NCBI GenBank assembly: GCA_947461495.1
Contig: CANHLV010000013.1
Coordinates: forward strand, 1 to 15,777
Length of the DNA: 15,777 nucleotides
Direction: 5' to 3'
Source of the DNA: Chitinophagaceae bacterium
GTDB taxonomy: Bacteria > Bacteroidota > Bacteroidia > Chitinophagales > Chitinophagaceae
This document shows, piece by piece, positions 1 to 7,845 of this stretch. Both the position numbers and the translations under genes were made by a program. The notes below the pieces were generated by a model, which searched no databases, was not told the DNA's origin, and saw only the letters and a list, made by a program, of their open reading frames with translations. Position 1 is the stretch's first letter. The number at the start of each line of letters is the position of its first letter.

Positions 1-490
1 ATTTTTCTAAGAAGCTCTTTAACTCAGCTTCGTTAGTTTGTTCTGTGCATTCAATAACCATAACAAACAAATCATCTGTAGCCCTTTCGTGGAAATGATG
101 TTTTTTCACAAATGGAGAAAGCTGACACAAATAGCAAAAAGTCAACACCATTCCTACTGCTGAAAACAATACAGTCAATTCAAATGTAATGGGAATCCAA
201 GCAGGTATTGCAAAATGTGGTTTACCACCAATATTCAAAGGCCAGTCTTTGGTAAATACCCAGCTCATGAAACTTAATGCAGTTGTCGTTCCTGTGATGG
301 CATAAATGAATCCTGCAGAATGTAAGCTTGTTTCTCTCAATCCCAAAGCATGATCTAAACCATGAACAGGAAACGGAGTGTATACGTCGTGGATTTTATA
401 TCCCGCCTTGCGAACGTTTTTCACCGCCGGAAACAATACAGCTTCATCATCAAATGAGCCAACAACAAATTTTTTAACTCCTCCAGCCAT
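1..490 (-). CDS. actD: ActD, alternative complex III membrane subunit (DUF3341), 3' end missing
   Basis: Only the first 163 codons are in the window; the gene continues past the left edge. The ATG is at 490-488 and the protein begins MAGGVKKFVVGSFDDE. A soluble part of about 58 residues comes first, with the G-x-H-x-L-x-LRETS pattern near residues 44-55 that I associate with DUF3341. Two hydrophobic segments follow (about 60-80 and 97-122), and then a soluble stretch. ActD is a small membrane subunit of alternative complex III, packed against ActC. It follows actC by 111 bases on the same strand, in the usual act gene order. The product is confident from context and layout; actE and actF would be expected to the left of the window. 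Confidence 0.9.
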   Translation of the reverse strand, partial: MAGGVKKFVVGSFDDEAVLFPAVKNVRKAGYKIHDVYTPFPVHGLDHALGLRETSLHSAGFIYAITGTTTALSFMSWVFTKDWPLNIGGKPHFAIPAWIPITFELTVLFSAVGMVLTFCYLCQLSPFVKKHHFHERATDDLFVMVIECTEQTNEAELKSFLEK

Positions 491-511
491 AATTTTTGTT
501 TTTTATAATTC

Positions 512-595
512 AAAAGTCAAAATTAAAAAGTCAAAATAGTTTACCATAATGCTGGCAGCTGAACCTTTTTAATTTTAAATTTTTACTTTTTAATT
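512..595 (-). repeat. Direct repeat and long imperfect hairpin in the actC-actD gap
   Basis: The 111-base gap between actC and actD is not random. A 12-base unit AAAAGTCAAAAT occurs twice, at 512-523 and 526-537. Bases 521-531 (AATTAAAAAGT) are a perfect inverted complement of 585-595, and pairing continues after one mismatch to 537/579. This gives a stem of about 16 pairs with a loop of about 41 bases. In the minus-strand transcript it would sit between the actC stop and the actD start. It might affect RNA stability or the relative output of the two genes (inference). The stem is almost entirely A-U, so it is weak. Confidence 0.45.
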
Positions 596-601
596 TATTT
601 C

Positions 602-2053
602 TTAATGAGCGTGCTCCACTTCTTCAACATAAAACTTCTCAGAATCCGCTTTCTCTATATCCGTCATTTTTGCTTTATAGTTTTCTCCTGAAGTTTTCAA
701 AATTGACTTAATCTCTGCAAGCGCAATTACCGGGAAGTATTTTGCAAACAAGAAGAAGCAAGTAAAGAACAATCCGAACGTACCCAAGTAGAAACCAATT
801 TCCCAAATTGTAGGACTATAATAAGTACTCCAGCTTGAAGGCAAGAAATCACGATAAATAGAAGTAACGATGATTACAAAACGCTCGTACCACATACCAA
901 TATTTACTACGATACTCATGAAGAAAGTAACCGTGATGTTTCTTCTTAATTTGCGACTCCAGAATAACTGTGGAGAAACCACGTTACAGAACATCATCAA
1001 CCAATAACTCCAACCATATGGGCTAAATAAGTTGGCTCTGTTTTGAGAGAATGCATACCACTCATATGGATTTTGACCATACCAAGCGATAAACAACTCT
1101 GTTAAATAAGCACAACCTACAATGCTACCTGTCAATACAATTACTTTGTTCATCGCTTCGATGTGACCTAAAGTAATATAATCCTGTAATCCCATTACTT
1201 TTCTTACCACAATCAACAAGGTTTGCACCATAGCAAATCCACTGAAGATCGCACCGGCAACGAAATAAGGAGGGAAGATGGTTGTATGCCAACCCGGAAC
1301 CACTGATGTAGCGAAGTCAAAAGATACGATAGTGTGTACTGACAATACAAGTGGTGTACTCAAACCGGCAAGAACCAATGATAAAGATTCATGACGTTGC
1401 CAGTGTTTGGTACTTCCTGTCCAACCGAAAGAAGCCACACCATATAATAATTTACGCAATTTAGTTTTAGCTCTGTCTCTTACTGTAGCCAAATCAGGCA
1501 ACAATCCTGAGTACCAGAACAATAACGAAACAGTGAAATAAGTTGAAATCGCAAATACGTCCCAAAGAAGAGGAGAGTTAAAGTTAACCCATAATGGACC
1601 ACGTGAGTTTGGATAAGGCAATACGAAAAACGCCATCCATACACGACCCATATGCCAAATCGGGAACTGGCCTGCGCACATTACCGCGAAAATCGTCATC
1701 GCTTCCGCAGCTCTGTTTACACCAGTTCTCCATCCTTGACGGAATAACAACAAGATTGCTGAGATCAAAGTACCCGCGTGACCAATACCTACCCACCATA
1801 CGAAGTTGGTGATATCCCAACCCCAGCCGATGGTTTTGTTTAGGTTCCACTGACCGATACCATAAGTAACCTCTCTGTAAACGCTATATGCACCGAAAAG
1901 CAGCAATCCCACGCTGATGTAAAATCCGATGTACCAAAGTTTGCTTGGTTTCATCTCAATGGGGCTGATGATATCTTCCGTTACCTGATGATACGTTTTA
2001 TTACCATCTACCAGCGGTTCCCTTTGTTGTGATTCGTATTTGAGTAATGACAT
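602..2053 (-). CDS. actC: ActC, NrfD/PsrC-like quinol-site membrane subunit of alternative complex III
   Basis: This 483-residue polytopic membrane protein of the NrfD/PsrC family is the subunit of alternative complex III that carries the menaquinol oxidation site next to the iron-sulfur protein ActB. About ten hydrophobic segments are visible, near residues 38-58, 82-104, 118-143, 165-183, 225-248, 262-284, 303-325, 347-366, 374-397 and 417-440. Histidine and acidic residues inside membrane segments (H92 in GHAG; H240 and D246 in VHTIVSFD) are candidates for quinol binding or proton transfer. The length is typical for ActC. The ATG at 2053 gives MSLLKYESQQ. The gene lies 61 bases after actB and is clearly in the same operon. 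Confidence 0.95.
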   Translation of the reverse strand: MSLLKYESQQREPLVDGNKTYHQVTEDIISPIEMKPSKLWYIGFYISVGLLLFGAYSVYREVTYGIGQWNLNKTIGWGWDITNFVWWVGIGHAGTLISAILLLFRQGWRTGVNRAAEAMTIFAVMCAGQFPIWHMGRVWMAFFVLPYPNSRGPLWVNFNSPLLWDVFAISTYFTVSLLFWYSGLLPDLATVRDRAKTKLRKLLYGVASFGWTGSTKHWQRHESLSLVLAGLSTPLVLSVHTIVSFDFATSVVPGWHTTIFPPYFVAGAIFSGFAMVQTLLIVVRKVMGLQDYITLGHIEAMNKVIVLTGSIVGCAYLTELFIAWYGQNPYEWYAFSQNRANLFSPYGWSYWLMMFCNVVSPQLFWSRKLRRNITVTFFMSIVVNIGMWYERFVIIVTSIYRDFLPSSWSTYYSPTIWEIGFYLGTFGLFFTCFFLFAKYFPVIALAEIKSILKTSGENYKAKMTDIEKADSEKFYVEEVEHAH

Positions 2054-2114
2054 ATTCTTTTTTCGCTTTTGGCTATTATAATTAGCTGTTAGTCTTTTTT
2101 ATTTTATTCAGATA

Positions 2115-5100
2115 TTAGCTGTGTGCTGCTTCATGGCTTTCTTCAGCGATACCCACATGTCTGTCGGTATTTCTTACTTTAGCCAAGTAACTTACATTAG
2201 GCAATACGTGTAATTGTTCCAACACATAGAAATTACGATTCTTATCTGCTCTTGCTTTTGAAACCTCACTTTCTTTGTCGTTCACGTTACCGAAGCTGAT
2301 GGCGTTTGTAGGACAAGCTTGCATACAAGCGGTCTTAACATTACGAACCAAAGCAGGATCTTGTTGTTTTTTCGCTTCCAATTTGCTGTCTTGCAAACGC
2401 TGAACGCAGAATGAACATTTTTCAATAACACCTCTTGAACGAACAGTAACATCTGGATTCAACACCATTCTTGTTAAGTCATCGTTCATTTGGAATACCA
2501 CTTCGTTTAATTCTGTACCACGTAATGGCTGCTGATTGTCTTTAAAGCTATCTGCACCAGTGAAATCCAACCAGTTGAAACGACGAACTTTGAAAGGACA
2601 GTTATTCGCGCAATATCTTGTACCGATACAACGGTTATAAGTCATTTGATTTAAGCCCTCACTGCTATGGTTAGTTGCAGCAACCGGACAAACGTTTTCG
2701 CAAGGTGCGTTATCACAATGCTGACACATCATAGGTTGGAATACCACATCCGGATTTTTTACATCCCCTGTGAAATAGCGATCGATTCTCAACCAATGCA
2801 TTTCGTGAGCTTTCTGAACCTGGATCTTACCCACAACACTTACGTTGTTTTCAGCAGTACAAGCCACAACGCATGCGCTACAACCAGTACAAGTATTCAA
2901 ATCGATGCTCATTCCCCATTTGATACCTGGTTTTTCATAATCAGGATAAATGGTACCATCTTTTACAAAATCGGTTTTTCCTTCAGCCATTACTGCCATT
3001 CTCTCATTTCTTGGCTCTTCCAATAATGCTTCCGGATTTTTCGTGTATGATGCTAAGTTAGTTTCGAAAATTACAGGTCTGCTTTCTGAAGAACCATGAA
3101 CCTGAGTTTGTGCTAAAGGATAAGTAGTAGCTGTTTTTTCTGCTGTAGCTACTCCATTATATGAATAAGTAGCGCCGTCAAATCCTACGAACGCGTATGC
3201 ATTCTTACCAGCACCTGTGGCAGAACGTCCAACTCTTTCAAGAGAGTTTTTCTCGTCCGCACTTGCTCTTCCATAACCTAATGCTACTGCAATAGTATTA
3301 TCATTTAAACCCGGTAAAATCAACACAGGCAATTCCAAAGATTTGCCATTTACGGTTACTTTGATTACTGGTTTTTCCGGTGTTACTTCATAAGAATCAG
3401 CTTGACGCTGGTTGTTCATGATATCCAATCCAACCAATGATTTCGCCATTTCAGGACTAACCATTGCGTAATTGTCCCAAGTTACTTTTGATATAGGATC
3501 AGGCAATTCCTGTAACCAAGGATTGTTTGCCTGGCTACCGGTTCCCATTGATACTTTTTGATACAATACAACTTCGGTTGCGCCTGATTTTGCAGCAGCA
3601 GCTTTTCCTGAAGCAGCAGTCAATGCAGCAGCATTAAATGTAGCAGCAGTTGGAGCCGTTTCCACTTCAATAACCCCATCTTGTAATGCTTTTTCAAAAT
3701 CTGCTTTGCCAGACCAGAAGTCTTTAATATAATTTTCGTAATCAGCAGCAGCTATTCTAGAAGGTGTAACGCCTAAAGCTTTTCCTGTTGAATCAAATGT
3801 TGGAATATTAACTGTTTGAGAACCTGTCCACTTCATCAATGAAGTTTGGAATGCTCTTGTTTTGAACAATGGATTGATCAAAGGCTGCATGAAACTGAAA
3901 TGACCTGCCTTTGGTTCCGCATCACCCCAGCTTTCCAACCAATGGTGAGAAGGAATTACATATTTACAGTTTTCAGTTGTTTCATCTAATGTTCCGTTGA
4001 AAGAAATACTTACCGGTAATTTAGCAATGGCTTCACCTAATTTCTTTCCATCAGCATGTGAGTAAACAGGATTGCAACCATAAACCAATAAGGCGCCAAC
4101 TGCTCCCGAATTGATATCTGCAGCCAACGTATTCATGTCTGCGTCTATACCTTTACGTGTGTTGTTGGTTGAAGCCCAATTTACAGTTGTACCGTTGGCT
4201 CCGATTATTTCGTTGATAGCATTTACTACTACCTGTATATTCATGTCGTTACTTCCGCAAACCACCAATGATGAGCCCTTCGAGTTCATTAATGCCGCAG
4301 CAGCTTTATCAATTCCCGCTTTTACTTTAGCATCAGCAATTGAAGGAGCCGCAACAGCGCCGCCTAATTTTGCTAATAAAGCCATTGCTATTGCTCCTGT
4401 TTCTGAAGGTTTGTGAGTATATCTGTCGTCAGCATTACTTCCTGTAAGACTTAACATACTTTCAAAATGAAAATGGCGGCTAAGCTTAGGTGCTTCTCCG
4501 GTTACTTTTCTGTTAGAAGCATATTGTTTGCTGAATTCAACAGGACTTAACCAAGTACCTAGGAAATCAGCGCTAAGACTAACTATTGTTTGAGCTTTAT
4601 CAAATTGATAAGAAGGAATTGCGCGTTTTCCATAACAAGCTTCATTAGCCAATAACATACCGCTGTAGCTCACTTCATCGTATTGAACGTGACGACTGCC
4701 TGGATATTTAGCTAAAAAGTTGTTGATGATTTGTAATGTAGAAGGAGAGGAGATTGTTGAAGTTAACAGCACAACAGGTTTGTTTCCAATAGTACCCATT
4801 GCTGAAGCAATCATCGCATCAAATGCATCAAAAGTAGTTACCTCTTTGAAATCTTTTCCATCTCTTTGTAATGGATGACGCAAACGAGTGGTATCATATA
4901 AATCCAAAACAGAAGCCTGTGCCTGTGCACTAGTTCCGCCTTTGGTTATAGATGACAATTCGTTTCCTTCTATTTTAATTGGACGACCATCTCTTTGTTT
5001 AACTACAACACTTATAGCATCTCCACCATTTACATAAGTTGATGCATAATAATTGGCAACGCCAGGAATTACATTATCCGGTTTTTGTAAATAAGGCACA

Positions 5101-5327
5101 GCCTTTCTTACAGGCATTTCACAGCTTGCCGCAATAGCAGCAGCTGCAGTGCTGAATCCAAGATATTTCAAAAAGTCTCTGCGTGGCGTTTTGCCATCCA
5201 AAAGACCTTCATTTGAAATCTCTTCGATTGGTAATAATTGTTCGTTGAATTCATTTTCAGAAGACTTATTAAAGGCTTCTGACTGATTCATTTCTCCGAA
5301 ATTCTGCCAATACTTCTTATTACTCAT
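2115..5327 (-). CDS. actB: ActB, iron-sulfur subunit of alternative complex III (molybdopterin-oxidoreductase-like plus ferredoxin domain)
   Basis: ActB is a 1070-residue protein that passes electrons from the ActC quinol site to ActA. Residues 49-58 (RRDFLKYLGF) form a twin-arginine motif followed by an alanine-rich stretch, which indicates Tat export. C69 directly after it could be a lipid-anchor cysteine (inference). Residues of about 75-780 resemble the large subunit of molybdopterin oxidoreductases, which in ActB is known not to carry the cofactor. The C-terminal part (about 800-1045) is a four-cluster ferredoxin-like domain. Its cysteines are C813/816/819/823, C868/871/876/880, C900/906/910 and C971/974/1001/1005, giving 15 visible ligands in four groups. 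The fused two-domain form is normal for ActB. The start ATG lies 40 bases after the actA stop. Confidence 0.96.
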   Translation of the reverse strand: MSNKKYWQNFGEMNQSEAFNKSSENEFNEQLLPIEEISNEGLLDGKTPRRDFLKYLGFSTAAAAIAASCEMPVRKAVPYLQKPDNVIPGVANYYASTYVNGGDAISVVVKQRDGRPIKIEGNELSSITKGGTSAQAQASVLDLYDTTRLRHPLQRDGKDFKEVTTFDAFDAMIASAMGTIGNKPVVLLTSTISSPSTLQIINNFLAKYPGSRHVQYDEVSYSGMLLANEACYGKRAIPSYQFDKAQTIVSLSADFLGTWLSPVEFSKQYASNRKVTGEAPKLSRHFHFESMLSLTGSNADDRYTHKPSETGAIAMALLAKLGGAVAAPSIADAKVKAGIDKAAAALMNSKGSSLVVCGSNDMNIQVVVNAINEIIGANGTTVNWASTNNTRKGIDADMNTLAADINSGAVGALLVYGCNPVYSHADGKKLGEAIAKLPVSISFNGTLDETTENCKYVIPSHHWLESWGDAEPKAGHFSFMQPLINPLFKTRAFQTSLMKWTGSQTVNIPTFDSTGKALGVTPSRIAAADYENYIKDFWSGKADFEKALQDGVIEVETAPTAATFNAAALTAASGKAAAAKSGATEVVLYQKVSMGTGSQANNPWLQELPDPISKVTWDNYAMVSPEMAKSLVGLDIMNNQRQADSYEVTPEKPVIKVTVNGKSLELPVLILPGLNDNTIAVALGYGRASADEKNSLERVGRSATGAGKNAYAFVGFDGATYSYNGVATAEKTATTYPLAQTQVHGSSESRPVIFETNLASYTKNPEALLEEPRNERMAVMAEGKTDFVKDGTIYPDYEKPGIKWGMSIDLNTCTGCSACVVACTAENNVSVVGKIQVQKAHEMHWLRIDRYFTGDVKNPDVVFQPMMCQHCDNAPCENVCPVAATNHSSEGLNQMTYNRCIGTRYCANNCPFKVRRFNWLDFTGADSFKDNQQPLRGTELNEVVFQMNDDLTRMVLNPDVTVRSRGVIEKCSFCVQRLQDSKLEAKKQQDPALVRNVKTACMQACPTNAISFGNVNDKESEVSKARADKNRNFYVLEQLHVLPNVSYLAKVRNTDRHVGIAEESHEAAHS

Positions 5328-5367
5328 AGTTTGTTAATTCGATATTTAGCAAATATGCTCTTGTATA

Positions 5368-6654
5368 TTAATAGTGACATTTCTGACATTCAGTACCGCC
5401 GATTTTTTCTACGGTAACGCTGTCTAATTTATGTTCCTTAATGTCTTTATGGAATTTCTCGTAAATACTGTAAAACTTGTTTCCTTCTTTAGTTTCTTTA
5501 TTGTAGAAATCAACTTTTGATTCGCGGTGGCAATTTACACACCATCCCATACTCAATTCAGCGAATTGATATACTTCAGGCATTTCCTGAATATTACCAT
5601 GACAAGTTTGACACTGTTGTTTGCCCACTTTTACGTGCTGGCTATGATTGAAATAAACGTGATCAGGCAGATTGTGAATTTTTACCCACTCGATTGGCTT
5701 AGCGCCATCAGGAATGCCATCTCCATTTTTATCTGCATTATATTGTTTTGTGTCAGGATTCCATCCTGCATATTGATACAACTTTTGAATTTCCTCTGTT
5801 CCGTTTACTGACTTACCATCTTCTCTTACAATTGGATCTCCCTTGTATTCTTTAATCGCCATGTGACAATTCATACAAACGTTAACCGAAGGGATACCCG
5901 CATGCTTGCTGTCTTGTGCACTTCCATGGCAATACAAACAACTGATTTGATTTACACCGGCGTGAACTTTGTGAGAATAGTAAATCGGTTGTACTGGTTG
6001 ATAGTTTTTCATTCTACCCAAACCAATAGCACCGGTGATTGTATAATATCCACCAACGGCAAACATTACAAGAATACCCGCCATTAAATAAGTTTTGTTG
6101 CGATAAAAAGGAACAGGTTCTCCACGATGAACGCCTTCTTTCTCATCAGATAATTTTCTAAGATTGCTGTTAACTTGTAATAAAATCAATGCCACTAGAG
6201 CCAATACCAATGTTAGAATACCATATAACATAGTATTGTCTGACTCGCCTTCTCCACCTGTTGCCCCTGGAGCGCCGGCAGTGGGTGCTGGAGGAGTATA
6301 ATCATCTACATATTTCATTATAGCGTCAATCTCATCTTTTTTCAAATTTGAGAACGCTGTCATTACAGTTGGCTTCCATTTTTCAAATAACGACTTCGCA
6401 TATGCATCAGTCGCAATCATTTGTGCAGGATTAGCTACCCACTTATAAATCCAACCTGCATCTGGCACTCTTGTGCTCCATCCTTTTAAAGCAGGACCGG
6501 TATAGTCTGCATCCGGCTTATGACAGTTCGAACAGTTTGCCTTAAACAAGGCTTCGCCGTCGGCTGCAAAAACAGAATTATTAAAAGAGAAAATGATTAC
6601 TAAAAGAAGACTAGCAAGAAGTGCTTTGTTGATTGTTATTCGATAGCGACTCAT
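5368..6654 (-). CDS. actA: ActA, multiheme cytochrome c subunit of alternative complex III with an extra N-terminal heme domain
   Basis: With the start at ATG 6654, ActA has 428 residues. A signal peptide covers about residues 1-30 (hydrophobic core LLASLLLVIIF, then SVFA-ADG). A class I cytochrome c domain follows, with CSNCH at 41-45, then a Pro/Ala/Gly linker and two membrane segments (about 141-161 and 188-210). The C-terminal pentaheme domain has CxxCH at 239, 260, 348, 372 and 423; the last motif ends one residue before the stop. ActA takes electrons from ActB and hands them to a cytochrome c or terminal oxidase. The longer frame opens with a TTG at 6699 that lies inside the probable -7 promoter box, so I rejected that start. 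A calcium-loop-like DKNGDGIPD occurs at about 308-316. It is the first gene of the act operon. Confidence 0.94.
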   Translation of the reverse strand: MSRYRITINKALLASLLLVIIFSFNNSVFAADGEALFKANCSNCHKPDADYTGPALKGWSTRVPDAGWIYKWVANPAQMIATDAYAKSLFEKWKPTVMTAFSNLKKDEIDAIMKYVDDYTPPAPTAGAPGATGGEGESDNTMLYGILTLVLALVALILLQVNSNLRKLSDEKEGVHRGEPVPFYRNKTYLMAGILVMFAVGGYYTITGAIGLGRMKNYQPVQPIYYSHKVHAGVNQISCLYCHGSAQDSKHAGIPSVNVCMNCHMAIKEYKGDPIVREDGKSVNGTEEIQKLYQYAGWNPDTKQYNADKNGDGIPDGAKPIEWVKIHNLPDHVYFNHSQHVKVGKQQCQTCHGNIQEMPEVYQFAELSMGWCVNCHRESKVDFYNKETKEGNKFYSIYEKFHKDIKEHKLDSVTVEKIGGTECQKCHY

Positions 6655-6696
6655 ACAGTTATCGGGTCTAATGTGGAAAAAATCCTTTTTCGGCCA

Positions 6697-6731
6697 CAAA
6701 AGTAAGGTACGTTGTTGACATTATATCAACA
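6697..6731 (-). promoter_or_regulatory. Probable act operon promoter with overlapping dyad
   Basis: On the minus strand, TACTTTTG (6704-6697) matches the Bacteroidota -7 consensus TAnnTTTG. A TTG at 6729-6727 could be the -33 element, with a 22-base spacer at the long end of what is accepted. Transcription would begin near 6690, leaving a leader of about 36 bases before the actA ATG. The -33 element lies inside a perfect dyad, TGTTGA-N7-TCAACA (6713-6731). The dyad resembles, but does not match, Crp/Fnr-type sites (TTGAT-N4-ATCAA), so an aeration or redox regulator could act here (inference). Confidence 0.5.
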
Positions 6732-6884
6732 TTTTCAAAAAAATTTTTTAGTTTTTTACGATGTATTTCAACACATTGTAAAATTGTACATTTCCTTTTG
6801 TCATAAAAATGTAAACAAACAGAAGTTTTACTTTATTCTTCTATTATTCGTTTTTTATAGAATAGTTTTACGCAATTTTGCAAC

Positions 6885-7781
6885 ATGTTTAAAAAGTTAC
6901 AACAAAAGTGGGGGGTTAATGGGATAAATATGGTTTTAATCATAACCACTTTTGCATTAGGAGGATCTGCTTGTGCAAGAGTTGCCGGACTTATTTTGAA
7001 GCTTTCTTCCTTAGAAAAAAACTCAATTTGGTGGATTATTTATATTCTACTTGTAACAATTTTATGGCCAATTTGCGTCATTTTAATCAGTTTTCCATTG
7101 GGACAATTCAAGTTTTTTAAAAATTACCTTTTTAGAATTTGGTCCAAAATGAGTGGTAAAGCTTCAGAAAACAACTCAAAAAATGCCAAAATCACAAAAA
7201 AACAGACCAAAATTGCAATCTTCGCAAGCGGCAAAGGATCAAATGCAGATAATATCATATCTTATTTTAAATTAAATCAGAAAGCCGATGTAGCTCTTAT
7301 TGTTTCGGACAACGCCGCAGCAGGGGTTTTAGATGTTGCCGAAAAAAACAATATTCCGGTTATGGTTTTATCCAAAGAAGACAGATTGAATTATGCATCT
7401 TGCATTAAACATCTGTCTAAAAATGAGATTGATTTTATTGTTCTGGCAGGATACCTTAAAAAAATTCCAGCTTCTTTAATAAGTCAATATCCTGATAAAA
7501 TCATCAATATCCATCCGGCTTTATTACCAAAATATGGAGGCAAAGGGATGTACGGAGCAAATGTACATCGGGCTGTTATTGAAAATAAGGAGAAAGAATC
7601 AGGCATTACCATTCATTTTGTTGATGAAGTTTATGACCATGGAAAAATAATTTTTCAAGAAAAATGTGAAATTGAAAACGGAGAAACAATCGAATCTCTG
7701 GCAAAAAAAATTCATATTTTAGAATATAAACATTTTCCGCAGGTCATAGCAAATGTCATTCAAAAGCAAAATCAACGTTAA
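6885..7781 (+). CDS. purN: Phosphoribosylglycinamide formyltransferase (PurN) with N-terminal DUF6787-like membrane domain
   Basis: Residues of about 108-290 are GAR transformylase, which transfers a formyl group from 10-formyltetrahydrofolate to glycinamide ribonucleotide in de novo purine synthesis. Visible are the nucleotide loop FASGKGSNADNI (113-124), the catalytic pair N208 and H210 in NIHPALLPKYGG, and D251 in VDEVYDHG. PurN is normally about 190 residues and soluble. Here it is preceded by about 88 residues with two hydrophobic segments (about 15-38 and 48-72) and a C-terminal LGQFKFFKN. That part resembles the small Bacteroidota membrane family DUF6787 (recognised from memory, moderate confidence). 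A Lys/Asn-rich linker joins the two. An in-frame ATG at 7149 could start a separate PurN, and an A7 run at 7196-7202 lies in the linker. The PurN identity is firm; whether the fusion is real is uncertain. Confidence 0.88.
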   Translation: MFKKLQQKWGVNGINMVLIITTFALGGSACARVAGLILKLSSLEKNSIWWIIYILLVTILWPICVILISFPLGQFKFFKNYLFRIWSKMSGKASENNSKNAKITKKQTKIAIFASGKGSNADNIISYFKLNQKADVALIVSDNAAAGVLDVAEKNNIPVMVLSKEDRLNYASCIKHLSKNEIDFIVLAGYLKKIPASLISQYPDKIINIHPALLPKYGGKGMYGANVHRAVIENKEKESGITIHFVDEVYDHGKIIFQEKCEIENGETIESLAKKIHILEYKHFPQVIANVIQKQNQR

Positions 7782-7845
7782 AAACTATTTCAATTCAATA
7801 ACTTGTTTTTATTCTGTTCTAATATTGCCAACTAATTAACTGCTG

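Noticed and set aside
2667..3026. 119-codon plus-strand ORF inside actB
   Set aside because: It is antisense to the iron-sulfur domain of ActB; its Cys and Thr content mirrors the conserved cysteine codons opposite.
6655..6699. Extended start of actA at TTG 6699
   Set aside because: The TTG is part of the probable -7 box TACTTTTG, and the ATG at 6654 gives a clean signal peptide.
6712..6927. 71-codon plus-strand ORF across the actA/purN intergenic region
   Set aside because: It overlaps the start of the PurN reading frame, covers the act promoter region and its Phe/Lys/Tyr-rich translation reflects only AT-rich sequence.
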